From contig NZ_BMQI01000006.1 in the NCBI RefSeq assembly GCF_014648035.1, positions 1-64,000 of the forward strand: DNA of 64,000 nt, read 5' to 3'. The DNA is from Shewanella algicola (GTDB lineage Bacteria > Pseudomonadota > Gammaproteobacteria > Enterobacterales > Shewanellaceae). Both the position numbers and the translations under genes were made by a program. The notes below the pieces were generated by a model. That model searched no databases. It saw only the letters and a list, made by a program, of their open reading frames with translations, and was not told the DNA's origin. This document shows positions 1-8,660 of this stretch, one piece after another (the stretch's first letter is position 1; the number at the start of each line of letters is the position of its first letter).

Positions 1-26
1 CTGTCACCTGTAGAGTTTGAAAATTC

Positions 27-1223
27 TCAATTAAAAGTGTCCAGTTTGGCTTGACCAGTACAAATGTCAGTTAAAAGAGCATTAGGGCAAGTGGCTTTTC
101 TGTCATTTTGCTCAAGTGTCGCCATTGATTGCATTCGTTGGATAATGCCACCCGCTCTTTGAGAATGCAGAGTCAGTTTGTCAAAAATATCTGCAATTTT
201 TTCGAGATCGTTATTATCAAATAATCGTTTACCAGCTTGAGAAAAAAGAGATATTGCTGTGAGTGGTTGATTGAGTTCATGGGCTATTCCGGCCACCATT
301 TCACCTAGAGTACTTAAGCGAGAAGCGTGGGCTAGTTGCATCAAATTTAAATTGGCTTGAGCTTCTGCCTTAAGTTGTGGCGTGAGATCTTGCACTTCGG
401 CAATGATTAAGTCGACTTGCCCATTGGCATCATGAGTAAATCCAAAAACGACTTGTACATATAAAATATCCCCATTCTTATGGATATACCGATAACGGTG
501 GGTCGCTCTTGGTAATTCTTGCTGGAGCGCATTTTCTATTAAGTTTGTTCTTTCTTTTATATCATCGGGATGAATAATTTGATCTATTGTGAGTTCAAAT
601 AACTCATTTGTTTGATAACCCGTAATTTGGCTGAATGCTTTATTTGCGCTGAGTATGCATTGATTGGGGGGGTAGGTAACAATGCCCATCGGAGCATGCT
701 CGATGGTGATTTTTAATTTTTCATGCTCTGTGCGTAATGCTTCTTCTGCTTTTTTTTGTTGCCTTAAATCCTTTAATATAAGGACAAAATTGTCATTTTC
801 GACAATTTTTCGCATCGTGAATTTGACTGGGATATAAGTACCTGTTTGATGCTTTACATTAAGTTCTAAAACTTGCTCTACGGAATGATTGCAATGAACC
901 AATGATTGAGTGATGTTTTGCATATTGAGTTTGGAGGTTGTGACTAGCGTGCTAACATTTTTATTCATTAGGTTAAGCCGATCATAACCTAATAACTCTG
1001 AAATCATATGGTTACACCATTCAATATGCCCGCCTTGCCTACAGATTAAAATTCCATCTTCAATAGTATCTAGCATTGCTCTAGTAAACGCAGAACAAGG
1101 TGCCCATAGAGGTATATTATCGCTCAGGTGATTGCTATCTCGTCGATATGGAACATGATTTGAGTTTTGAGTGGGTTGTACATTGCTTGTTTGTTTGGGG
1201 TCATATATCTGAGAGATCTGCAT
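27..1223 (-). CDS. PAS-domain sensor histidine kinase, lacking the ATPase domain in frame
   Basis: A cytoplasmic sensor kinase without obvious membrane segments. Two PAS domains are visible at about residues 45-155 and 165-285. A HisKA phosphoacceptor helix follows, with the H-box GIAHELNQPL near residue 316. The reading frame stops with TGA at 27-29, soon after the HisKA helices, so no HATPase_c domain is encoded in this frame. An alternative frame stays open from about position 33 to the window edge (reads LLIENFQTLQVT), so a frameshift or sequencing error is plausible. It is divergent from the 1830-8363 operon across about 600 bases and may control it. No response regulator is visible; it may lie to the left. 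The ATG at 1221-1223 is the start. Confidence 0.75.
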   Translation of the reverse strand: MQISQIYDPKQTSNVQPTQNSNHVPYRRDSNHLSDNIPLWAPCSAFTRAMLDTIEDGILICRQGGHIEWCNHMISELLGYDRLNLMNKNVSTLVTTSKLNMQNITQSLVHCNHSVEQVLELNVKHQTGTYIPVKFTMRKIVENDNFVLILKDLRQQKKAEEALRTEHEKLKITIEHAPMGIVTYPPNQCILSANKAFSQITGYQTNELFELTIDQIIHPDDIKERTNLIENALQQELPRATHRYRYIHKNGDILYVQVVFGFTHDANGQVDLIIAEVQDLTPQLKAEAQANLNLMQLAHASRLSTLGEMVAGIAHELNQPLTAISLFSQAGKRLFDNNDLEKIADIFDKLTLHSQRAGGIIQRMQSMATLEQNDRKATCPNALLTDICTGQAKLDTFN

Positions 1224-1829
1224 AAATAAGATCCTTTGATATCAGCTAATCAGGATGAAGTTGCTGCTTTATCAATCAGATTCTGCTTGTTTACCCATTA
1301 TGTCTAGTGATGGTTGTCACAGAAAAATGAAAAAGTGAGATTAAATTTTATTAGGGTGATGATGTGGCAGTTTAATCATGAAGCTGATGTACTATCTGTC
1401 TATTCATCTATTAAAAACCGATATATGCCTCAATATGAGTGATATAACAACAATTGAGCCTTCTGTGTAACGTGTTAACCAATGCTCTTTTTGACAATAC
1501 CGCTAGCCTCATGATGATAATCAGCGGTGAAAGGGTAGGGTGCAAACATTTTATACGTATTGGCCACATTCTACTGTGGTATCTCCCAATATTACACTTT
1601 TTCAATTGTTGATAATCTAACTATAGGTTGTATTAATTATGGCTCAAACAGCTTTTCTGAGATGGACGGCCTTGACCTAAACCTAATGTTAAAGCACTTG
1701 AAGCCTTTAGTTTTAAACAACTAAATGACTGGTGTTTGTCTTTGTTGGAATGACATTTCAAGCGACAGTTTAGTGACCAGATACCATATCGACTAGGCTA
1801 TAGCGCCGATGTGGAGTACGGAGGCGACA
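1224..1829. other. 606-base intergenic region between divergent kinase and operon
   Basis: This AT-rich gap must hold the promoters of both the kinase and the seven-gene operon. A 64-codon minus-strand open frame at 1411-1605 shows no recognisable protein character. I see no convincing -24/-12 sigma-54 element, FNR palindrome or terminator. A strong Shine-Dalgarno GGAGG at 1820-1824 closes the region and sets the start of the next gene. Confidence 0.5.
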
Positions 1830-2075
1830 ATGAATCATTCTCGACGTCAATTTTTAAACCGTGTTTCGTCTGAAGCTGTCACATCAGACCCGGACGAAAT
1901 CACATCATATCAAGCTGACCTTTATTTCACTTCATTTGAGAGCTGTTATCCGTTTCTTGCTGAAGCGCGACCATTGCTGGATGAAAAATTGAAAGCATAT
2001 TTTGCATCACCCAATACAGATCCTGCAGATGAGCGTGCATTGTTGCATTCAATATTTGTACAGCAACAAAATTAG
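1830..2075 (+). CDS. Small protein with twin-arginine-like N-terminus (81 aa), first gene of unknown operon
   Basis: I do not recognise the family. ATG 1830 is chosen because GGAGG at 1820-1824 is ideally spaced; an upstream in-frame start at 1809 lacks this. The N-terminus reads NHSRRQFLNRV, which resembles a Tat motif, but no hydrophobic stretch follows, so export by itself is unlikely. The rest is acidic, helical-looking and rich in aromatic and proline residues. It sits 36 bases upstream of the polytopic membrane protein and is probably co-transcribed. Possible roles are a partner or chaperone-like subunit for the Tat-exported MBL protein two genes on, but that is inference only. Confidence 0.7.
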   Translation: MNHSRRQFLNRVSSEAVTSDPDEITSYQADLYFTSFESCYPFLAEARPLLDEKLKAYFASPNTDPADERALLHSIFVQQQN

Positions 2076-2111
2076 AATCATTAGGGGTAACATTTTTGCA
2101 AGGAGCAAACT

Positions 2112-3533
2112 ATGGATACCAATGAAATTAAAGCGGATTTTGGTACTGGCTACCTAGACAAAAGAGTGTTAGTGCCTCGTTGGCGTGGGCCGATACCCGC
2201 GTTAGTCAACTTATTATTAATTTCGATATTGTTTTATGCATCGTGGTGGATCTTCATGGATCCTCGTGGGTTGATGCGTATGTATACACCCTATGTAGGC
2301 TATATGTATAGCCGTTGGCTATTAGTGACACTGATTTGGGTGGCTTATATTTTTGCTTTTTGGCCATTCAAAAGAGCGTGGCTAGTTAAAACACATCCGG
2401 TGGTAAAAGGTATTATTCTTACAGCATTTACCTGGTTAATTCTTATGGTGTTAATCAAAGGATTATTCAATGGTTTTCTTGGTCATTTGTCTATGGCTTA
2501 TTTTAGTCCTGAAGAATTACAAAAAATTGGTATAACGGACTTTTATGCTTGGGAATATTCATCACAAGCGATTGTGATGTTCGCTGCGATAGCGTCGTGG
2601 TTGAGCCCTGCATGGGTTGTGGCCGCTGAGGAAGCACCTTGGCAAAATATGACTCAACCAGCCAGAGGTTTTTCTATTTGGATCATAACGTTCTTTTTAA
2701 GCACGCTGATTTTTTTCGTTACGATGCATCCACATATGGGGATTCTTTATTATCCTTGGCAGTATTTCACGTCAATTGCTCCACCTTGGTGGGAAAATTT
2801 TGCTGATACGGTTTCAGGTAACTTTTCAATCGGTTGGATCATGTGTTGTACCGTTGTGGTTTGGATATATGAAACCATTTGGGAGCGGTATCCATTTTGT
2901 TTAATCCGCAATGATACGCTACGTCGTTTAAGTGCATTTTTCGGGATCATTTTAATTTCTTTGGCACTTGCTGCATTACTTTATTTTGGTCAAGAACTTA
3001 TTTGGGGGGAAGCTATCCGTGGTACTAGGCGTGATTTTGCTCCTGATTGGCGTTGGCTGCACGTGGGTGAAATGGCTATTTTTTGGATGCTGCCTGCCTT
3101 ATGGATAAATATTTTTCACAATAATGCAGTTAATCGTTTTAGTACTCCTGTTAATGCTTTTATTCGGACCATCATTTCTATCGTGGCCGCCGTTGCCCTT
3201 TATTGGTTGTATTATAAAACCGCGCATTTATTTTTAGGTGTTCAAAAAGGTTTTTCACATCCTCAGCAATTCCCGATGATCCCCACTATCTGGTTTATTT
3301 GTATGATGCTGATTAACTTCTGGTTTATGGATGGTTGGCCTGGTTGGTCAATGAAACAAGAGTCTGTGAGTAAAACAGCGGTTGCGACAGACAAAGCCCG
3401 ATCTGAAGTGAAGTGGAGCCCTACTTTTGGCGTTAGTCTTGTGATTGGTGTCATTGTCGGTGTTGGTTTGTACTTCCTCTTAATTTATGCCTTACCTGCG
3501 TTAGGTGATTGGCTAACTATTTACAGTGAATAA
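2112..3533 (+). CDS. Polytopic inner-membrane protein of unknown function (473 aa)
   Basis: A hydrophobic protein with roughly ten to twelve predicted membrane helices, many Trp/Tyr residues and a cytoplasmic-looking charged stretch before the last helix (about residues 418-440). An AAGGAGC Shine-Dalgarno precedes the ATG. I do not recognise a characterised transporter signature. Repeated motifs such as HPHMGILYYPW and WLHVGEMAIFWM place His, Glu and Trp within or at the ends of helices, which could suit a metal- or anion-handling membrane protein, but this is not proof. Its stop overlaps an in-frame upstream ATG of the next gene at 3526. The neighbours (Tat-exported MBL protein, CobW GTPase, TonB complex) suggest a periplasm-linked substrate or metallocentre task. 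Confidence 0.8.
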   Translation: MDTNEIKADFGTGYLDKRVLVPRWRGPIPALVNLLLISILFYASWWIFMDPRGLMRMYTPYVGYMYSRWLLVTLIWVAYIFAFWPFKRAWLVKTHPVVKGIILTAFTWLILMVLIKGLFNGFLGHLSMAYFSPEELQKIGITDFYAWEYSSQAIVMFAAIASWLSPAWVVAAEEAPWQNMTQPARGFSIWIITFFLSTLIFFVTMHPHMGILYYPWQYFTSIAPPWWENFADTVSGNFSIGWIMCCTVVVWIYETIWERYPFCLIRNDTLRRLSAFFGIILISLALAALLYFGQELIWGEAIRGTRRDFAPDWRWLHVGEMAIFWMLPALWINIFHNNAVNRFSTPVNAFIRTIISIVAAVALYWLYYKTAHLFLGVQKGFSHPQQFPMIPTIWFICMMLINFWFMDGWPGWSMKQESVSKTAVATDKARSEVKWSPTFGVSLVIGVIVGVGLYFLLIYALPALGDWLTIYSE

Positions 3534-3555
3534 ACCAAAATTTGAGGTAATCATC

Positions 3556-4731
3556 ATGACAATTAAAGACAAAGGAATTTCTAGACGCGATTTTGTCCGA
3601 GGTACTGTAACGGGTGTTGGTGTTGGGGTGTTTGCCGCTGCAGGATTCTATTCATATTCACCCTGGCGAAATCAACTGTTTCCTAAAATCGCACGAAAGC
3701 AGGCAGATATTGGTGTTTGTAAAAGTGTAAAAGTCACTAATATTTCAGAAACGAGTTGGTTTGATAATGGTCTGCTAATCTCTGATATCAAAAAAGCGGG
3801 TGGCTTATTGGTGAATCAATATAGTTTGAACTGGCCACCGTTTGGTGATGGCCAAGGTCTTGCTAAAGGTTCATATGAAGCAGGTATTAATAAAATTAAA
3901 CATTTATTACCTGATCGTCTCGATGAGGCTTGGGCATTAATAGAGCAAAATTGTGTGCATACCGACAATCCTGGTGGATTTTCTTGCCTTGTAGAAATTG
4001 AAGATATGGAGGGTGAAATACATAAAATTTTGTTTGATACGGGCTGGAGTTACAAATGGATGGAAGAGTCCTACAAGCGTGAAGGTATCGACAAAATGTT
4101 GGCTAATAATGAGATTGAAATGCTGTTTGTGACGCATGAGCACTTTGACCATTTTTGGGGCTTGCCTGTAACGATGAAATACAATCCTAATATACCTATT
4201 ATGATCCCAGATACTTTTTATCCTGAAGGAAAACAATATATTAAGGATAGCGGGCATAAAGGTCAATTGACCGAGATTGGTAATGGATTAAATAAAATTA
4301 TGCCTGGTGTAGCGAGCTTTAAATTTGACGTACCGATTATTTGTCGCGTTTTTGGTGAGCAAGACATATTTGTGAATGTGAAAGATTTAGGCTTGGTCAG
4401 CATTACAGGCTGTTGTCATCAAGGGATTATCAAATTTGCTGAAGCCGCTTATAGAGAACTTAAATATGAGAAAGATACTTTATATGGTTTGTACGGTGGT
4501 TTGCATATTTCACCTTTTGAGGATTGGGACCCCAAATATGATGATTTAGTCATTTCTCTTGGTAAATATGGTTTTGAGAAAATTGGTTGTAATCACTGTA
4601 CCGGTATTGTCACGGCGAAGAAGTTTATCGAAACAGGTTATCCGGTTGTTGAAGGGACAGCGAGATTCCGTTCAAAAGATAAAGCCTATTTAGGTAATGG
4701 CGATACGATTGAGTTTAGAGCGCCCGTTTAG
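3556..4731 (+). CDS. Tat-exported metallo-beta-lactamase-fold protein
   Basis: The N-terminus carries a twin-arginine signal (SRRDF followed by a Gly/Val/Ala-rich hydrophobic run), so the protein should be folded, with its metal, before export to the periplasm or membrane face. The MBL metal site HEHFDH is intact near residue 194. Further His residues downstream (GCCHQG, GGLHIS, CNHCTG) look like the remaining ligands of the subgroup annotated as dihydropterin-aminobenzene phosphate synthase-like (MJ0888/Tflp type). ATG 3556 is preferred over ATG 3526 because GAGG at 3543-3546 fits it and the Tat motif is then near the N-terminus. Substrate unknown. Several Cys residues are unusual for a simple hydrolase. 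It lies between the membrane protein and a CobW-type GTPase. Confidence 0.85.
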   Translation: MTIKDKGISRRDFVRGTVTGVGVGVFAAAGFYSYSPWRNQLFPKIARKQADIGVCKSVKVTNISETSWFDNGLLISDIKKAGGLLVNQYSLNWPPFGDGQGLAKGSYEAGINKIKHLLPDRLDEAWALIEQNCVHTDNPGGFSCLVEIEDMEGEIHKILFDTGWSYKWMEESYKREGIDKMLANNEIEMLFVTHEHFDHFWGLPVTMKYNPNIPIMIPDTFYPEGKQYIKDSGHKGQLTEIGNGLNKIMPGVASFKFDVPIICRVFGEQDIFVNVKDLGLVSITGCCHQGIIKFAEAAYRELKYEKDTLYGLYGGLHISPFEDWDPKYDDLVISLGKYGFEKIGCNHCTGIVTAKKFIETGYPVVEGTARFRSKDKAYLGNGDTIEFRAPV

Positions 4732-4788
4732 GTTTTAAATATTTGAAATCACCCTGTTAACCGCTTTGTTTACGGGAGCTAGTCAATC

Positions 4789-6633
4789 ATGAAGATAAAC
4801 TTGAGTCACATTAAACCGGGTGTGATGGTGGAGCATCCGGCTAATGATATCGGTGAGTTGTTGCAGCATTTTTTAAGCCTTATTCAGTTTGTGCCTATTG
4901 TTCGTTTTACGATTGGCTGGCGAGGTATGGTGCCTTCAACGAGATATCACCATTGTTGGACGCTTAAGATCAAAGGTTTTCAAGGAGTATTTGGGCTTTG
5001 TTTGGCCAATACCGAAATAAACAATCATTGGTCTCAAGCAACCTTTCGCGTTTGTTATTTCCCTGACCCAGATGAATCGTTAGTCGAACGTTTCTCGATG
5101 GCAGCCGTTTATTACACCCAGCAAGACAATTATCGGGAACATTGTCGTGAGTTTCTTGATTACCCTGAAATGGCAGCATTGTTTGACGTAGGAAACATAT
5201 TGCTTGCTATCAATGATGCAGAATCGGCGATCGTTCTATCTGTTCAGGCGCCATCAAGGCATAAAATAACTTCCAAAGATGGAATTGTTAATCCTACTTC
5301 AGCCACGACCGAATATTTACTCGCTCCCGATGAACTTGATCAAAATCTGCCATCGTTTGTGATTGTTTATGGTCTATTTAAAGTAATAGCGGCAACAGCA
5401 ACCTTTAGCTTGCAACAGTCGCCAAGTCAATTAATACGTGAACGTCATATGGGTCATTCTTATTGTTTTGGTGTTGATGGCTTAAAGCGGCAACCCACTC
5501 ATTTTGTCGATGATCTTACATTAAGTTTAGGTTATGGCGAGATAAGCATGACTGATTTTAGTCACAACTTTAACTTAGACACACCGATAAAATCATCACT
5601 ACAGTGGCAAGAAGGCCAGCCTTACCCCTCAATAATGCGCGATGTGTTTTGGTGGAATGCACATAAAATTAATGATTTAAAGGCCTACGATAAACGTATG
5701 ATGGGGATAGAAGAAAGACCGCCACTCTACGTTATTAGTGGCTTTCTCGGCTCGGGGAAAACCAGCTTTTTACAACATTATCTTGAACATGAAGTGCAAA
5801 GAGGCCGCTTTGTGGCAGTGTTGCAAAATGAAATGGGCCAAGTGAGTCTTGACGGTAAACTGATGGATCAGTCTTATTCTATAACTGAATTGAATGAGGG
5901 TACCGTATGTTGTTCGCTAGCGGGTGAGTTGCGTACTGCACTGGGTCAAATCATTTCTCGTTTTCAGCCTGATGTCATTGTGCTTGAAACAAGTGGTGCA
6001 ACCAATCCACTGTATTTACGGGAAGACTTAGTACCATTATCTGAAATTGTGCGTTTTGACTCAGTCACTATCGTGGTCGATGCTGGTCAATATCGAGCTA
6101 TTGAACAGTATGATGTGATTGCCGATCAAATCCATGCCGCAGATATCATCATTGTAAATAAAATTGATAAAGTGAGTGAGGCTATTTTACAAGGCATTAT
6201 GACTGATCTCACCAAGCGCAACCCCCATGCGAAGATTTACCCCACAACTCAAGGCTATGTGAACCCACGAGTGATCTTTTCTGACGGTTCTGAAACGAGT
6301 GACAAAACTCGTGTAGATAATCAACACTCGGAGGAACCCAATATGCCTAGAAAACATCATCATGACCAATTGACGAGTATCAAGATCCCATTTGACCGTG
6401 CTGTGCGTCGCGGCGATCTCATTGATGTGCTCGACACTTTGCCAAGTAATGTTTTTCGACTAAAAGGCATCGTGACACTCGAGTCAGAACGCCCTGTTTT
6501 AGTTCAGTATGTGGCTGGAGACTATCAAATAAATGACTTTGATAGCTCAATGTTGGAAGAACAATTTCTTGTTGCAATTGGCCATGATTTGACTCAAGTC
6601 CAATTACAATTGACACAACTTGCGGTCGTTTAA
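4789..6633 (+). CDS. CobW/COG0523-type GTPase with unknown 300-residue N-terminal domain
   Basis: The C-terminal half is a G3E GTPase of the COG0523 metallochaperone family: Walker A GFLGSGKTS at 318-326, the metal-motif region GTVCCSL at 371-377, a VNKIDK guanine-specificity motif, a KHHHDQL histidine cluster, and a CobW_C domain to the end. The usual G-C-x-C-C motif has Thr in place of the first Cys. Residues 1-300 form an extra domain I cannot assign; typical COG0523 proteins are about 320-400 residues, so this is a fusion. Family members insert or allocate Zn, Co or Fe. In this operon the obvious client would be the MBL protein encoded just upstream, but that is inference. Confidence 0.85.
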   Translation: MKINLSHIKPGVMVEHPANDIGELLQHFLSLIQFVPIVRFTIGWRGMVPSTRYHHCWTLKIKGFQGVFGLCLANTEINNHWSQATFRVCYFPDPDESLVERFSMAAVYYTQQDNYREHCREFLDYPEMAALFDVGNILLAINDAESAIVLSVQAPSRHKITSKDGIVNPTSATTEYLLAPDELDQNLPSFVIVYGLFKVIAATATFSLQQSPSQLIRERHMGHSYCFGVDGLKRQPTHFVDDLTLSLGYGEISMTDFSHNFNLDTPIKSSLQWQEGQPYPSIMRDVFWWNAHKINDLKAYDKRMMGIEERPPLYVISGFLGSGKTSFLQHYLEHEVQRGRFVAVLQNEMGQVSLDGKLMDQSYSITELNEGTVCCSLAGELRTALGQIISRFQPDVIVLETSGATNPLYLREDLVPLSEIVRFDSVTIVVDAGQYRAIEQYDVIADQIHAADIIIVNKIDKVSEAILQGIMTDLTKRNPHAKIYPTTQGYVNPRVIFSDGSETSDKTRVDNQHSEEPNMPRKHHHDQLTSIKIPFDRAVRRGDLIDVLDTLPSNVFRLKGIVTLESERPVLVQYVAGDYQINDFDSSMLEEQFLVAIGHDLTQVQLQLTQLAVV

Positions 6634-6653
6634 CTGAATGGGGAGGCACAAAC

Positions 6654-7310
6654 ATGGAGTGGCTAACACGTGGAGGATGGATGATGTATCCCATACTCTT
6701 ATGTTCAGTAGTTGCTCTTGGGGTAGTACTTGAGCGGTTTTATGTGATCTTTATTCGTTATGCTCAATTTCCCCAAGAGCAGTTTGACAAGCTTCAAGAT
6801 TTGGTCAAAAAAGGAGATATTAAATCGGCAAAGGAAATGTTGAAACAACAATCATCGGCACAAAAATCTATCTATCTTGCAATGCTTAATCAACAGGACG
6901 AAGGTTCACAAAATAAGGCGGCTGAATTAGAAGGTAATTCGATACTGTTTAGACTAAAAGAGCGTCTTAGCATTTTGTCCACTATTGGTTCTGTTACACC
7001 GCTTATGGGGTTGCTCGGCACAGTATTTGGAATGATAGATGTATTTTCAAAATTGGCTCAAATGCAAGGCGCGGCTAACCCTGGAATGTTAGCCGATGGG
7101 ATCTGGCAAGCTTTGCTGACAACGGCCGCAGGGATGACGATAGCGATACCTGTGGTGCTGTTTTATCATTTTTTTAATCGTCATATCGAGAATATCATTC
7201 ACCAATTGCAAACCACGGCGAATATTTTAGCGGATCAGCTTAGTAACATTAGATCTGCAAAAAACGCTAAAAATACAGCGACGATCGACAAAAATCGAGA
7301 TAGCAAATGA
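6654..7310 (+). CDS. exbB: ExbB/MotA/TolQ-family proton channel subunit
   Basis: A 218-residue inner-membrane protein with one N-terminal helix, a cytoplasmic loop, and two further helices in the signature region (TIGSVTPLMGLLGTVFGMIDVF, split here by its two halves TIGSVTPLMGLLG and TVFGMIDVF). It forms the proton-driven motor with ExbD to energise TonB. A GGGGAGG ribosome site lies 20 bases after the CobW stop. Its stop overlaps the exbD start by four bases (ATGA), so translation is coupled. The gene is part of a non-receptor operon, which is unusual: no TonB-dependent receptor is encoded nearby. Confidence 0.9.
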   Translation: MEWLTRGGWMMYPILLCSVVALGVVLERFYVIFIRYAQFPQEQFDKLQDLVKKGDIKSAKEMLKQQSSAQKSIYLAMLNQQDEGSQNKAAELEGNSILFRLKERLSILSTIGSVTPLMGLLGTVFGMIDVFSKLAQMQGAANPGMLADGIWQALLTTAAGMTIAIPVVLFYHFFNRHIENIIHQLQTTANILADQLSNIRSAKNAKNTATIDKNRDSK

Positions 7311-7735
7311 TCAGACTCAATCAGCACAACTCAACCCCACCAGTTGGGATAAATGTCATGCCTTTAGTCGATGTGATTTTTATTTTATTGATTTTTTTCT
7401 TGTTAAGGTCTCATGTACAACAAGGCCTGGTTTTGGATTTACCGGCGGTTAAAACTAGCGAAACAGTTACACAACAGTATTGGATGGTATCAATTACTGC
7501 AGAGGACCAATTACAATTTAACGGTATTGATATTGAAAAAACAGCGCTGAAAAAGCTGTTGTTAATGGCTCAAAAAAAAGTGAAGTCTAGACGGTTAATT
7601 GTTCTGAATATGGACAAACATGCAACAGTAGACACGCTTGTGTTCGTGATGGATACAGTACGTCAAATAGGGTTATATAACCTGGTGATTAGTACTGAAA
7701 CAGCAGCGGAGACCGAAGTTATCAATGACCAATAA
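7307..7735 (+). CDS. exbD: ExbD/TolR-family biopolymer transport protein
   Basis: A 142-residue protein with one N-terminal transmembrane helix carrying the essential Asp (MPLVDVIFILLIFFLL) and a periplasmic domain. This is the standard ExbD layout and length. It starts inside the ATGA overlap with exbB, and its 3' end overlaps the tonB start by 11 bases, showing tight translational coupling of the three motor genes. Confidence 0.9.
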   Translation: MIRLNQHNSTPPVGINVMPLVDVIFILLIFFLLRSHVQQGLVLDLPAVKTSETVTQQYWMVSITAEDQLQFNGIDIEKTALKKLLLMAQKKVKSRRLIVLNMDKHATVDTLVFVMDTVRQIGLYNLVISTETAAETEVINDQ

Positions 7736-8363
7736 ACCCACTGATATGAACCCGGTGATTTTGTGTTTGATCATGTCATGTATTATTCACGCCATATTAC
7801 TCTATAGCTCACCATGGCAGATGGAGGGCTCTATGCAGCAAATGAGCATGCCAGATGTTGATGAATTGGTGTTTGAAGAAAGTAATATGGTTTTTCCGAT
7901 TGAAATCATTCCAAATACATTGGCCGTCAATATTGGTGAGATGACAGCAGCGGATATTCAAATTGCGAAAGAGTTGTTAAGGTTAGTTGCACAACAAGCT
8001 GATAGCACTCATGTGAAAGATCACCATCAAATCGTTAACTCTTTGCCCTTGGGCGTAAGCCGAACTCAGTGGGCAATTAAACTGTATTTACATCAAGTTA
8101 GAGAAGTGATAGAAGTTAAAAAGTTAGCCCAGAAGATTGTCGAACGTCTTGGACTGGTAGGTAACGTGAGTATTGGTTTACACATTTCAGCAGATGGGAC
8201 GTTTTCTCACTTAAAGGTGTTATCCTCTTCTGGCGATGACAGTTTGGATAGAAGTGCATTAGAAGCGATTAAGTCAGCCAGTGGGCTTGTCAAACGTCCG
8301 CAAGCAACGGGTATTCAAAATATTGAAACCATGGTGATAATAAAGTACCAGTATGGTTTGTAG
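7725..8363 (+). CDS. TonB-family energy transducer, atypical (no proline-rich spacer)
   Basis: A 212-residue protein with a single N-terminal membrane helix (about residues 11-27) and a C-terminal TonB domain from about residue 125 (VSIGLHISADGTFSHLKVL, then SSSGDDSLDRSALEAIK). The middle region lacks the Pro-Glu/Pro-Lys repeats that let canonical TonB span the periplasm; it is acidic and helical instead. The protein may therefore reach a nearby partner rather than an outer-membrane receptor plug. Last gene of the operon. TolA-like function is an alternative, but the C-terminal pattern is TonB. Confidence 0.8.
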   Translation: MTNKPTDMNPVILCLIMSCIIHAILLYSSPWQMEGSMQQMSMPDVDELVFEESNMVFPIEIIPNTLAVNIGEMTAADIQIAKELLRLVAQQADSTHVKDHHQIVNSLPLGVSRTQWAIKLYLHQVREVIEVKKLAQKIVERLGLVGNVSIGLHISADGTFSHLKVLSSSGDDSLDRSALEAIKSASGLVKRPQATGIQNIETMVIIKYQYGL

Positions 8364-8660
8364 TCATTTGTTCTCCCCTTATCGTCATTTCGTTTTGCAC
8401 ATGTAGCCATAATAAACAATAAAAGTGTCTATCAATATTATCGTTGATGGTAATATAAACTCAGGAAATTCATGCACGATTTTAAGTCAAGCTGGCGCAT
8501 TGTTAACCTTAAAAATCAATTTTTTACAATGATTTTGGCGCCAGTTGCACTGCGAGTGATAAAAAACGATCTATTTAAATTGAAATATCAGGTTTGTTAA
8601 TCGTTTACCCCATCATTTGTACTGATATACTCAGCTTTATCCCAATGGTGACCATACTGT
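8364..8660. other. Intergenic region with bulged inverted repeat (8492-8544)
   Basis: CTGGCGC at 8492-8498 pairs with GCGCCAG at 8538-8544, and the adjacent ATTGT pairs with ACAAT at 8526-8530, giving a stem with a one-sided bulge. No T-run follows, so it is not a standard intrinsic terminator. It could be a processed RNA structure, an operator or chance. The rest of the gap is AT-rich and should hold the nhaC promoter. Confidence 0.35.

Noticed and set aside
1411..1605. 64-codon open frame on the minus strand in the gap after the kinase
   Set aside because: No protein-like composition, no ribosome site, and it overlaps the likely promoter region.
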